Translations under genes and position numbers: made by a program
In this document: piece after piece, positions 17,385-26,134 of the stretch
How positions within the stretch are numbered: position 1 is the stretch's first letter
Layout: each line of letters opens with the position of its first letter
Notes under the pieces: generated by a model
Told to the model about the DNA's origin: nothing
What the model saw: only the letters and a program-made list of their open reading frames with translations
The model's database searches: none
From: Thiogranum sp.
GTDB lineage: Bacteria; Pseudomonadota; Gammaproteobacteria; DSM-19610
Direction of reading: 5' to 3'
Length of the DNA: 64,000 nucleotides
Assembly (NCBI GenBank): GCA_030148915.1
Contig: JASBSN010000043.1
Location: 18,761-82,760 of the forward strand

Positions 17385-18374
17385 GTGCGCGGTGCAGCGT
17401 GCTGGTCTGCCCTGGCTCTGAGCGGTGCGTTGTTGCTGGCAGGCTGCGCGACGGCACCCCAGTCGCGCGCCTTGCTGGCGCATTCGCCGGCGGGGCTGCC
17501 CTCGTCTGTGGAGCTCAGCGAGACGCCGTTCTGGCCGCAACAACGCTATCAGTGCGGCCCGGCCGCCCTGGCGACCGTTCTGGGTGCACAGGGTGTGAAC
17601 GTCGAGCCAGAACAACTCGTCGCCTCCGTCTATGTGCCGGCGCTTAAAGGCAGTCTGCCGGTGGAGCTCGCCGCGACAGCCCGCCGCTATGGGATGCTCG
17701 CCTATCAGCTGCGGCCCTCGATGTCCGCTCTGCTGAGGGAAATCGCCGCCGGTCACCCGGTACTCGTGCTGCAGAATCTGGGTCTGGGTTGGCTGGCCAA
17801 CTGGCACTTTGCGGTGGCGATGGGTTACGACCTGGAGCAGGATGAAATCCTCTTGCGTTCCGGAACCACCCGGCGCTGGCGCACACGGTTGTCAACCTTC
17901 GAGCAGACCTGGGCACGCGGTGATTACTGGGCTCTGGTGGTGTTACCGGCGGGTGAGGTGCCGGTTTCAGCGAGCGTATTGGGCTATCTGCAGGCGGTGC
18001 ACGATATGGAAGGCGGTGAGGCCGCCGCTGTCGCTGCCGCGTATCGCGCCGCGCAAAACCGCTGGCCGGAGGCCGCCGCCGTCTGGTTGGCTCTGGGCAA
18101 CAATCGCTACGCCGCCGGCGACTATGAGCAGGCGGCCAGGGTGTTTGCCAAGGCCACCCGGTTGGCTCCCAAGGATCCGCGTGGCTGGAACAATCTGGCC
18201 TATGCACTGTTGAAAACCGCCTGTCCATTGCAGGCGCGCAGGGCGGCGGCGTGTGCTGTGCGCCTGGCGCCGCAGGAAGCGAACTATCAGGACAGCCTGG
18301 CCGAGATCGGCGCGGATCCTGGTAAACTGGACGGCCCGGCCTGCCAACCGGTGAACTGTGAGCCCCCGGTTTAA
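17385..18374 (+). CDS. PA2778-like C39-fold cysteine peptidase lipoprotein with TPR
   Basis: This 329-residue predicted lipoprotein starts with GTG and has lipobox LLAGC (Cys21). A papain-like C39 domain follows, with the catalytic Cys57 in QCGPAA and His141 in NWHFAV. The C-terminal 120 residues form about two or three TPR helices pairs (VWLALGNNRYAAGDYEQAARVF, in part). PA2778-type proteins pair with PA2779 and presumably cleave a leader or bacteriocin-like peptide in the periplasm; this is not proven. Its end overlaps the start of the GH17 gene by 17 bases. Confidence 0.82.
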   Translation: MRGAACWSALALSGALLLAGCATAPQSRALLAHSPAGLPSSVELSETPFWPQQRYQCGPAALATVLGAQGVNVEPEQLVASVYVPALKGSLPVELAATARRYGMLAYQLRPSMSALLREIAAGHPVLVLQNLGLGWLANWHFAVAMGYDLEQDEILLRSGTTRRWRTRLSTFEQTWARGDYWALVVLPAGEVPVSASVLGYLQAVHDMEGGEAAAVAAAYRAAQNRWPEAAAVWLALGNNRYAAGDYEQAARVFAKATRLAPKDPRGWNNLAYALLKTACPLQARRAAACAVRLAPQEANYQDSLAEIGADPGKLDGPACQPVNCEPPV

Positions 18375-19446
18375 GGGGCGCTGTGGCCGTCGAACTCCAA
18401 GCGTCGCGTTGCTGGCGGTGCTGCTCGGTTCGCCGCTCGGTCAGGTAGCCCAGGCGGGGCGGGACGCTGCCGTGGCGCGGATTGCGGCGGCCATCGACAC
18501 AGCGCGTTTCGTTGCCTATACGCCGAGCGATCTGAACATTGTCAACGGTCAGGTGCAGGCTGCCTCGAAACAGCGCATACGGGCCGATCTGGAAACGCTG
18601 CGGCGGGACTTTCAGGGGCTGGTGACCTACTCCACCAGCGGCGGTGTCGAACAGGTTCCGGGCGCGGCGGCAGCCCTGGGTTTCCGCGCCATCATTCTGG
18701 GTGTGTGGGACCCCACCTCCACCGAGGAGATCGACACCGCCATCCAACTGGCGCGGCGTTGGCCGCAATTGGTGGTGGCGGTCGCCGTCGGCAATGAGAC
18801 ACTGCTGGCACAGCGCCACGCGTGGCCGCTGTTGCGCGCCGCGATGCAGCGCGTGCGCCGCGCCTTACCCGGGGTGGCGGTGAGTACCTCGGAACCCTTC
18901 TATTATTATCTTGACGGCACGCCGGCGGATTTCATCGCCAGTCAGGATTTTCTCCTGCCCAGCGTACATCCGCTGTTTCAGCCCTGGTTCGCCGGGGCGA
19001 GCACCACGCAGGCGATAGACTTCGTGGTGGAGGTGGCGAACCTGTTGGCGAAAAAAACCGCCAAGCCGATTTTGATTAAGGAAACCGGGTTGCCCAGTGG
19101 TCCACCGGGTAGCGCGTTTTCGCCCGCCCGCCAGGCGGCTTTCTGGTCCGGCCTGTGCAAACGCTGGCCCCATCGGGCCGGCCTCGGGGTGGTCTATTTT
19201 GAAGCCTTCGATCACCACTGGAAGATCGAAAACGCGCGCCTGGAATTTGGCGATCACCCGGAGGAGGCTTATTGGGGACTGTATCGCGCGGACGGCCAAC
19301 CCAAGCTGGCCATGGAAGAGTTGCGTAAACTGTGGCGGCAGCCGGACCGGGCGGACAGAATGAAGGAACCGCAGACATGTGTGGCGGTCAGTCACAGTGA
19401 GGGAAGCCCCCGACCCCATAGAGCGGTACCCGGGCGGGGCAGTTGA
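18358..19446 (+). CDS. Exported GH17-family glucan hydrolase-like protein
   Basis: This 362-residue protein has a signal peptide and a single (beta/alpha)8 domain of glycoside hydrolase family 17. The acid/base Glu147 lies in AVGNETLL and the nucleophile Glu242 in ILIKETGLPSG. Both catalytic residues are present, so beta-1,3-glucan cleavage or transglycosylation is likely. The last 30 residues after LRKLWRQP are low-complexity and may be a chance extension. It starts with GTG inside the end of the PA2778-like gene, implying an operon of three exported proteins. Confidence 0.78.
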   Translation: MSPRFKGRCGRRTPSVALLAVLLGSPLGQVAQAGRDAAVARIAAAIDTARFVAYTPSDLNIVNGQVQAASKQRIRADLETLRRDFQGLVTYSTSGGVEQVPGAAAALGFRAIILGVWDPTSTEEIDTAIQLARRWPQLVVAVAVGNETLLAQRHAWPLLRAAMQRVRRALPGVAVSTSEPFYYYLDGTPADFIASQDFLLPSVHPLFQPWFAGASTTQAIDFVVEVANLLAKKTAKPILIKETGLPSGPPGSAFSPARQAAFWSGLCKRWPHRAGLGVVYFEAFDHHWKIENARLEFGDHPEEAYWGLYRADGQPKLAMEELRKLWRQPDRADRMKEPQTCVAVSHSEGSPRPHRAVPGRGS

Positions 19447-19556
19447 TCGCCGGCCCCAATCTGTTTGCGTCGCTGACGCGCCGGGGGCGGCGTTCGCAAG
19501 TCTGGCGCGGGATAAACGCCGCGGCAGCGGTTTAAATACGCAAGGGAGAGGAGAGT

Positions 19557-20684
19557 ATGGACAAGAGCATTACGCCCACCGCCGGCGTGGCGCGGCTCGG
19601 CCAGAGCCTGTGGCTGGACTACATTGATCGACGCATTCTCGTTGACGGTTCGCTGCAAGAGCTGATTGCGACCGATCGGATTGCCGGTCTGACTTCCAAT
19701 CCGGCGATCTTTGAAAAGGCCATCAGCCACGATACCTGCTACGACGAGGATATCAAACGGCTGCGTGAGTCCGGAGCCGATCGCGAAACGCTGTATGAAA
19801 AAATTATTTTCGACGACATTGCGCGCGCTGCCGACGCCTTTGCCGACGTCTACCGGGATAGCGGCGGACGCGACGGTTATGTGAGTATTGAGGTGTCACC
19901 GCTGCTGGCGCGCGATACCCAGGCGACCATCGCCGAGGCACGCGAGCTGTGGCAGACACTCGATCGTCCCAACGTCATGATCAAAGTGCCGGGGACAGCC
20001 GAAGGACTGCCGGCGATCAGGCAGTTACTGAGCGAGGGCATCAACGTAAACATTACGCTGCTGTTTTCCGTCGGGCGCTACCTGGAAGTTCTGGATGCTT
20101 ATCAGGATGCCATGCAGGAACGTCTCGACGCCGGCCTGCCGTTGGACAAGGTGGCCTCGGTGGCGAGTTTTTTCCTCAGCCGCATTGATGTCATGGTCGA
20201 CCCGATGCTGGCTACGATCGCGGCCGGCGGCAGTGGGCGCGCCCCGCAGGCGGCGGCCTTGCGCGGTCAGGCGGCCATCGCCAGTGCCGGTTTTGCCTAT
20301 AAGCGCTTCCTCGAGATCAGCGCGCAACCGCGCTGGCAGGCACTGGCCAAGGCCGGGGCACGGGTGCAACGGCTGCTCTGGGCCAGCACCGGCACCAAGG
20401 ACCCGGATTACAGCGACATTAAATACGTCGAAGCGCTGATCGGCGCCGATACGGTCAATACGCTGCCCGTCGAAACCCTCGAAGCCTACCGCGCCCACGG
20501 CGAGCCGGCGTTGCGCATTGATGCGGCCATGGCCACCGCCCCCGCGGTGATGAAAGGGCTGGCCTCACTGGATATCGACATGCACGCCGTGGCCGATCAG
20601 CTCGAACGCGAAGGCATCGACAAATTCGTCAAACCCTATCAGTCGTTGCTCGATACGCTGGGCCGCGTGCGCGCCAGCGCTTGA
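19557..20684 (+). CDS. tal: Transaldolase
   Basis: This 375-residue enzyme of the non-oxidative pentose phosphate pathway transfers dihydroxyacetone units between sugar phosphates. The Schiff-base Lys143 is in MIKVPGT and the N-terminal signature is LTSNPAIF (45-52). At 375 residues it belongs to the longer transaldolase branch (mycobacterial/cyanobacterial type) rather than the E. coli TalB branch of about 317 residues. The start has a strong site (AGGGAGAGGAG). It may be co-transcribed with the FNT-channel gene 13 bases downstream. Confidence 0.94.
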   Translation: MDKSITPTAGVARLGQSLWLDYIDRRILVDGSLQELIATDRIAGLTSNPAIFEKAISHDTCYDEDIKRLRESGADRETLYEKIIFDDIARAADAFADVYRDSGGRDGYVSIEVSPLLARDTQATIAEARELWQTLDRPNVMIKVPGTAEGLPAIRQLLSEGINVNITLLFSVGRYLEVLDAYQDAMQERLDAGLPLDKVASVASFFLSRIDVMVDPMLATIAAGGSGRAPQAAALRGQAAIASAGFAYKRFLEISAQPRWQALAKAGARVQRLLWASTGTKDPDYSDIKYVEALIGADTVNTLPVETLEAYRAHGEPALRIDAAMATAPAVMKGLASLDIDMHAVADQLEREGIDKFVKPYQSLLDTLGRVRASA

Positions 20685-20697
20685 GCGGCGTAGCCCC

Positions 20698-21525
20698 GTG
20701 AACGATAAGACCGATATCGATCTCTCCGCCAGCGAACGTCAGGATGCGCATCGGCGCAGCGCCCCCGGCGTGGCGGTGGTTTACGAAGCGATCCGTCAGG
20801 AAGCCGAGACCGAGCTGAGCCGGCCCAACCACGCACTGTTCTGGTCGGGGTTGGCGGCCGGTTTATCGATGGGCTTTTCTTTTCTCGCCGAGGCTCTGCT
20901 GCAATCGGCGCTGCCCGATGCGTCCTGGCAGAGTCTGGTGTCGAAATTTGGTTATGCGGTTGGCTTTCTTTTTGTGATTCTGGGACGCCAGCAGCTGTTC
21001 ACCGAGAATACCCTGGTGCCGGTACTGCAGGTGCTGCATAAAAAGACGCTCGCCACGGTGGTCAATACGGCGCGCCTGTGGGTAGTCGTGCTCGGCGCCA
21101 ATCTGGTCGGGACGTTGATCTTTGCCTTCGCCTTTTCAGTGGGCTCTATTGTCGATACGCAACAGTTCGCTGCGCTCGATGCGATTGCAAGGGAGGCCAT
21201 GCAAGGGGGCTTTGGAAACACCCTTCTCAGGGCGATTTTTGCCGGTTGGCTGATAGCTCTGATGGTCTGGTTGCTGCCGGTGGCCGAGACCGGGCGGGTA
21301 ACGGTGGTGATTATTATCACTTATCTGGTCGGCATCGCCGGTTTTCCACATATCATCGCCGGTTCCACGGAGATGTTTTATGCGGTGATGAACCAGCTGA
21401 GCTCTCCCGGCGAGGCGCTGCTACAGTTTTTTCTCCCCACCCTGATCGGCAACACCATCGGCGGCGTGGCGCTGGTCGCGGCAATTAATTATGCGCAGGT
21501 GCATGCGCGCAATAACGATGAATAG
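20698..21525 (+). CDS. Formate/nitrite transporter family protein (YfdC-like)
   Basis: This 275-residue membrane protein has six hydrophobic segments and the FNT motif region GRQQLFTENTLVPVLQ, close to the YfdC branch. FNT channels move small monovalent anions such as formate, nitrite or hydrosulfide. The N-terminal cytoplasmic region is about 45 residues and hydrophilic. It starts with GTG 13 bases after transaldolase. The substrate cannot be inferred with confidence because YfdC-type members are not characterised in detail. Confidence 0.85.
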   Translation: MNDKTDIDLSASERQDAHRRSAPGVAVVYEAIRQEAETELSRPNHALFWSGLAAGLSMGFSFLAEALLQSALPDASWQSLVSKFGYAVGFLFVILGRQQLFTENTLVPVLQVLHKKTLATVVNTARLWVVVLGANLVGTLIFAFAFSVGSIVDTQQFAALDAIAREAMQGGFGNTLLRAIFAGWLIALMVWLLPVAETGRVTVVIIITYLVGIAGFPHIIAGSTEMFYAVMNQLSSPGEALLQFFLPTLIGNTIGGVALVAAINYAQVHARNNDE

Positions 21526-21555
21526 ACGCGATGGACGGACAATAAAGGGTATAAG

Positions 21556-22326
21556 ATGAAACAACCGGTCGTCATTATAGGTATGGGTGAACTGGGTTCG
21601 GTGTTCGCGCGAGCGCTGCTGCGTAGCGGGCACCCGGTCTATCCAGTCACCCGCGAAATGGATATGGCCGCGCAAGCGGCTCGTCTGCCTGACCCGCAGA
21701 TGGTTGTGCTGGCGGTCGCCGAGAAAGACCTGCAGGCGGCGCTCGCCGCTATGGCTCAACCTTGGCGCGACCGCATGGTGTTGCTGCAGAACGAGCTGCT
21801 GCCGGGCGACTGGGAACGCCACGGATTGCGCGACCCGACGGTGATTTCAGTCTGGTTTGAAAAGAAAAAAGGCACGGAGCCCAAAGTGCTGCTGCCTTCT
21901 CCGGTGTTCGGTCCCCAGGCTGCACTGCTGAAACAGGCGCTGGCGAGTATCGATATTCCGGCGCGCGTGCTGGCGAGCCCGGACGCGCTGTTGTTTGAGC
22001 TGGTGGTCAAAAATGTGTACATACTCACCACCAATATAGCCGGCCTGGTGGTCGGTGGCACTGTCGGTGAACTCTGGGAGCAACATGAAGGTTTGGCGCG
22101 CGAGGTGGCCAACGAGGTCATCGACATCCAACAGCATCTTTGCGCCCGTGAGTTTGACCGAGAGGCGCTGATTCAGGGGATGCTCGAGGCATTTCGCGGC
22201 GATCCGGCGCACGGGTGTATGGGGCGCAGCGCCCCGGCACGCTTACAACGCGCCTTGACGCTGGCCGATGAAGCCGGGCTTGCGGTTAAGCGCTTGCGTG
22301 CGATCGCCCGGCAATATGCCGGCTAG
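21556..22326 (+). CDS. NAD(P)-binding 6-phosphogluconate dehydrogenase/ketopantoate reductase-like protein
   Basis: This 256-residue protein has an N-terminal Rossmann fold with IIGMGELGS (8-16). A helical C-terminal part (about 140-256) resembles the ketopantoate reductase C-domain, with FELVVKNVYILTTNIAGL. It is shorter than PanE (about 300) and lacks clear PanE active-site blocks, so a specific substrate is not assigned. It lies 30 bases after the FNT gene on the same strand and may be the last gene of the tal operon. Confidence 0.65.
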   Translation: MKQPVVIIGMGELGSVFARALLRSGHPVYPVTREMDMAAQAARLPDPQMVVLAVAEKDLQAALAAMAQPWRDRMVLLQNELLPGDWERHGLRDPTVISVWFEKKKGTEPKVLLPSPVFGPQAALLKQALASIDIPARVLASPDALLFELVVKNVYILTTNIAGLVVGGTVGELWEQHEGLAREVANEVIDIQQHLCAREFDREALIQGMLEAFRGDPAHGCMGRSAPARLQRALTLADEAGLAVKRLRAIARQYAG

Positions 22327-22348
22327 AAGATTGTAAACGCCCGACGGC

Positions 22349-23590
22349 TCAGGGCACGGGACCTTCCGCTTCCACGCGCGGATCCAATTCGAGCACGGCA
22401 GACGAGGTGCGCGCCATCATGACGAACTCCGCCTGTTGCTGCGCGCCGAGAGGCGTGCCCACGCGGTGGCGCTGCCAGGCAAAGAGCGACAGCATCAGGG
22501 ACAGGGTGGCGAGATAGAGCATCAGCACATGGGCGTCGAACCACTGCATGAGCAGCCCGACAGCGAGCGGGCCGATGCTGGCGCCTATACCACTCAGCAG
22601 CAATAACCCGCGGGTGGTCTCCAGCACATCGTCGGCGTGCAGATGGTCGTTGGCCTGCGCCACGCTCAATGAATAGATAGCGAAGGATCCGCCGCCGTAC
22701 AATACGGCGGCCAGCAGGGCAAGGCTGCGGTGCTGCTCGACGAGAAAGTACACGCCGAGAGCCGCGGCGCCGGCCAGCAGACTCACCGCGGATATCACCA
22801 ACCGCCGGTCATGACGATCGGACCAGTGACCCAATGGCCATTGCAGCAGGGCGCCACCGAAGATAACGCCACTCATGAACAAGGCGATGCCGGCTTTATC
22901 GAATCCGGCGCCGAGGGCGAAGACCGGCCCCATACCCCAGAAGGCTCCGCCCACCAGACCGGATACCAGCGCACCGATCACCCCCAGGCGAGAGGTGGCA
23001 TACAGGTGTTGCAGTCCCAACCGTGCGGAGGGCACCGGCTTTGGCTGCGCCATCTTGGTCAGCGCTATCGGCACCAGCGCCAGTGCATAAAACAGAGCGG
23101 CGAGCGCAAAAGGCGCCAAGCTGCCGATGTCATAGGCCAGCAGCAGATATTGGCTGCAACCCAGCGCCAGCAGGTTGATGGTCATATAAACGGCAAACAG
23201 GCCACCACGGGTTTTGTTGGTCGACAGACTGTTCAGCCAGGATTCTATGACCAGGTACAGACCCAGCATACTGATGCCGGTGATCAGACGCAGCAGCAAC
23301 CATATCAGTGGATGGACCCACAGACCGTGCACCAGAATACTGGCGCAGCCTATCGCGGCAAAGACCGAAAAACTGCGGATGTGCCCTACGGCGCGAATTA
23401 CCCGGGGACAGAGATAAGAGCCCACCAGATAGCCGCCGAAAAATCCCGACATGATCAGACCGGTCGTGCTCTGAGAAAAGGATTCCATGCCCGCGCGCAG
23501 CGCGATTACCGTGCCGATCAATCCGGAGCCGAGCAATAGAATCGCTGTTGCCGCCAGTAATGAATAAATCGAGCTGATGTTCTTGAGCAT
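22349..23590 (-). CDS. Major facilitator superfamily transporter
   Basis: This 413-residue inner-membrane protein has 12 hydrophobic segments. An MFS loop 2-3 region is GGYLVGSYLCPRVIRAVGH, and the second half contains LQWPLGHWSDRHDRR, the typical motif A repeat. I chose the ATG at 23590 since it gives a normal TM1; the frame continues upstream to 23737 without support. It is most like the YcaD/YfkF-type drug or sugar-like exporters. The substrate is unknown. It converges with the upstream gene and is divergent from the secreted phosphoesterase. Confidence 0.85.
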   Translation of the reverse strand: MLKNISSIYSLLAATAILLLGSGLIGTVIALRAGMESFSQSTTGLIMSGFFGGYLVGSYLCPRVIRAVGHIRSFSVFAAIGCASILVHGLWVHPLIWLLLRLITGISMLGLYLVIESWLNSLSTNKTRGGLFAVYMTINLLALGCSQYLLLAYDIGSLAPFALAALFYALALVPIALTKMAQPKPVPSARLGLQHLYATSRLGVIGALVSGLVGGAFWGMGPVFALGAGFDKAGIALFMSGVIFGGALLQWPLGHWSDRHDRRLVISAVSLLAGAAALGVYFLVEQHRSLALLAAVLYGGGSFAIYSLSVAQANDHLHADDVLETTRGLLLLSGIGASIGPLAVGLLMQWFDAHVLMLYLATLSLMLSLFAWQRHRVGTPLGAQQQAEFVMMARTSSAVLELDPRVEAEGPVP

Positions 23591-23809
23591 CGGTGTTCCT
23601 GCACATTGGTGCGGCAATAATTGTGTTTTTACAGAAGCTGAACTGCAACCGCAAAGTATGCCAGAAAGGCGGGGGGAAGCGCACGCACAAAACGCTTGGT
23701 ACAGGTGTACGAGTCGTTCATCAACCGGCGAATCCACATCGCCCGCCAGGGTTTAACGCCCCGTCCGGGGGCATTGCCGGGCGGAGTGAATACATAAAAA
23801 ATAACCGCC

Positions 23810-23827
23810 CTGTCATAGCCGTGTCAT
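23810..23827 (+). promoter_or_regulatory. Pho box upstream of the secreted phosphoesterase
   Basis: Two direct repeats, CTGTCAT and GTGTCAT, are spaced 11 bases apart start to start (CTGTCATAGCCGTGTCAT). This matches the PhoB consensus of two 7-base units split by 4 bases. A weak -10 (TAGTTT, 23838-23843) lies 10 bases downstream, the normal Pho promoter spacing with no -35. The site is 90 bases before a secreted phosphoesterase gene, a fitting PhoB target. The rest of the 326-base gap (23591-23916) holds the MFS promoter region and nothing else I recognise. Confidence 0.7.
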
Positions 23828-23916
23828 ATTGGCGAAGTAGTTTGCATCCATGCAGTTCGCGGTGACGGTGACATCCCGTCCGGTCGTAGATCCTAATCAA
23901 CCAGAGGAGAGTCCAC

Positions 23917-25017
23917 ATGCACGGTTGTTCCAGATTGACAATGCGCGCCGGTTTGTTAGCCGCCGCTATGTTACCGGTCATCGGCCACAGCGCGTACGAC
24001 GGGCATGGCCGCAAACACGAGCAGGGCGAGGCTCGCGGCGAACACGCCGCCCGGCATTCGCGCCTGCGGGTCGGCTTGTGGGGAGACGAGTTCTACAGCG
24101 ATGACCCGCAACTCAAGTCGGTGACGATCGATCAGACCATCGATTCCATGAATCGTCATAAACTGAATTTCACGATTTTTGCCGGCGACAGCAAAAACGG
24201 GCATAGCCTGTGCACCGACGAAGCCATCGGTCAGGATGTCGTCGATATTTTCAACCGGTTGAAGGCGCCAACGCTGTACTCGCTTGGGGACAATGAGTGG
24301 ACGGATTGTCATCGCACCAGTAACGGCGCTTATGACCCGCTCGAACGACTGGATTATCTGCGCAGCGTATTTTTCAGCAAAAACACCACCCAGGGCGAAC
24401 GGTCTATCGAAGTGGAACGCCAGGGCGAACTCGGGCAGGCCTACAGCGAGAACAGCCGCTTTGTCGCCAGTAATGTGGAATTTGTCGCACTGCACATACC
24501 GGGCAGTAACAATAACCTGGTGGCTACCGAAAAGCAGTGCACGAAGAAATCCGAGCGCACTCAGGCCGACTGCGACGCCGCGACTGCCGAGTACCAGGCG
24601 CGCAATGAGCGCAATATCGACTGGCTTAAAACGGCGTTCTCGGCCGCCAGAGAGCAACACTACGCCGGCGTCCTGATTGCCATTCAGGCGGATATTTTTT
24701 TTCCGTTTGAGTTAAGCGACGGCGGTTACCAGGAGGATTTTCTACCGCAGTTGGACAGTAATAACGGCTATGCCGATTTCTTTCACACCCTGATTCGCGA
24801 AACACAGAATTATTCGGGCAAAGTCGTGTTGGTGCACGGCGATTCACATTACTTCAGAATCGACAAGCCGATGTTCAACGACGATGGGCGCCTTACCGCC
24901 AATTTTACTCGAGTAGAAGTGTTTGGCAGTAAGGACAACAGCTGGATAGAGATGACCGTGGACCCGTCGACCGAAAACGTATTTTCCTTCGCACCGGTCA
25001 TACTGGAGTCACCGTAA
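23917..25017 (+). CDS. Secreted calcineurin-like metallophosphoesterase
   Basis: This 366-residue protein has a signal peptide (about 1-26) and a single metallophosphoesterase fold. Metal-binding blocks are FAGDSKNG (GD at 90-91), LGDNEWTDC (GDNE at 124-127, in place of GNHD) and HGDSHYF (307-313). The GDNEWTDC block marks a family of exported phosphoesterases of unsettled substrate. A His/Glu/Gly-rich stretch at 29-45 follows the signal peptide. The start at 23917 has AGAGGAG upstream. With the Pho box before it, a phosphate-scavenging role is likely. Confidence 0.82.
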   Translation: MHGCSRLTMRAGLLAAAMLPVIGHSAYDGHGRKHEQGEARGEHAARHSRLRVGLWGDEFYSDDPQLKSVTIDQTIDSMNRHKLNFTIFAGDSKNGHSLCTDEAIGQDVVDIFNRLKAPTLYSLGDNEWTDCHRTSNGAYDPLERLDYLRSVFFSKNTTQGERSIEVERQGELGQAYSENSRFVASNVEFVALHIPGSNNNLVATEKQCTKKSERTQADCDAATAEYQARNERNIDWLKTAFSAAREQHYAGVLIAIQADIFFPFELSDGGYQEDFLPQLDSNNGYADFFHTLIRETQNYSGKVVLVHGDSHYFRIDKPMFNDDGRLTANFTRVEVFGSKDNSWIEMTVDPSTENVFSFAPVILESP

Positions 25018-25029
25018 ACGGCATGGGTT

Positions 25030-26073
25030 CTAGGGGGCGGGCTCCATCAGTTCGGTGAGGCGTGCGCGCAGTGTCGCCCCGCGGGCGCGCGGTATCCGAA
25101 AGAGCCAGCCCTCCAGGCGGTCATGCAAATCGTTGTCCAGTTGTGCGTCTTCGGGGGGTTGATCCGGGGCATCGCGTGCAGCGCCGGCGACATCAAACCA
25201 GACAAACATCGCGTTGTTCCATTCGACCGTATAGGCGGTGATCCGTAAACCGTCCCAGGTTTCAAAAACGGCCGTCACGGCCTCTGCCTGGGGCAAGCCG
25301 GCGTCAGCGCGTACCAGCATGTCATCCATCTTCAGCGCCGCAAGCCCCCTGGCGAGCGGATTGATCTGCGCGTGGTGTTTCGCCACCAAACCCTCGGGAG
25401 CGTTCCGCACGGTGTAGTCCGGAGCGCCCTGATAGGGTTTTTCTATTACCAGTGTGTCACCGTCGGGGTGGGTGATAGTCAGCCGGTGCACACGTTTCGG
25501 TTTGAGGTGGATGATGCGCCGGTCGACCCAGTCGACCGGCTGCTGCGGCACATCGAGGTGGCCGGCGACCAGCCAGGCCCGGCGTTCGCCGGAGAGGCGA
25601 ATATAGATACCGTCCCGTGCGCCGGCCATCAATCCTGTTCTGACGCCGCCGACAATCAACGAGGCGACCGGTGCCGGCGCGCCGGCGTATAAACTCAGGC
25701 GGGTGTTGTCGCTCTTCTTCGACGGCGCCTGCACCCCCAACCGCGCGTAGTTCTCCGCTTTGTCGGTTTTCGCCTCGACTATTTCCAACAGAGTTATGTC
25801 AAGCAGTAGGGGTTTGATGCGTTCAAACAGCACGGGATAACCGCCTTTGTCCGGCAGTTGCCAGTGCTCGGCGGTTTTCACAACGTCGTATAGGTTGCCG
25901 CCGTGTTCCACTCTTATCCGCTCGATGTCGTTGAGTTGTGTGGCGAGCCGGGGAAACAGGCGTTGCTCTTCGACACGGTGCTCGGGCGGCGAGGCGCGTT
26001 GGCTCAGCAACCAGTAAGCGCCGGCCAGGAACAGCAGCGCCAGAAGAGGGATAACCAGTGTCTTACTGCGCAT
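25030..26073 (-). CDS. DUF4340 membrane-anchored protein
   Basis: This 347-residue protein has an N-terminal membrane anchor (TLVIPLLALLFLAGAYWLL) and a large extracytoplasmic part of beta-strand and short-helix blocks. It carries the DUF4340 pattern of repeated RVEHGG/DVVKTAEHWQL and VDRRIIHLKPKRVHRLT segments. In many proteobacteria this protein is the final gene of a GldA/GldF/GldG-like ABC cluster, as here. Its role is unknown; the cluster is thought to act in envelope or surface processes. It lies 61 bases after the GldG-like gene. Confidence 0.8.
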   Translation of the reverse strand: MRSKTLVIPLLALLFLAGAYWLLSQRASPPEHRVEEQRLFPRLATQLNDIERIRVEHGGNLYDVVKTAEHWQLPDKGGYPVLFERIKPLLLDITLLEIVEAKTDKAENYARLGVQAPSKKSDNTRLSLYAGAPAPVASLIVGGVRTGLMAGARDGIYIRLSGERRAWLVAGHLDVPQQPVDWVDRRIIHLKPKRVHRLTITHPDGDTLVIEKPYQGAPDYTVRNAPEGLVAKHHAQINPLARGLAALKMDDMLVRADAGLPQAEAVTAVFETWDGLRITAYTVEWNNAMFVWFDVAGAARDAPDQPPEDAQLDNDLHDRLEGWLFRIPRARGATLRARLTELMEPAP

Positions 26074-26134
26074 GTCTAGGAGCGCCTAGGTGCGAAGACG
26101 GCTGGGGGCTGAGAGGCGTACATATCCGTTGTCG

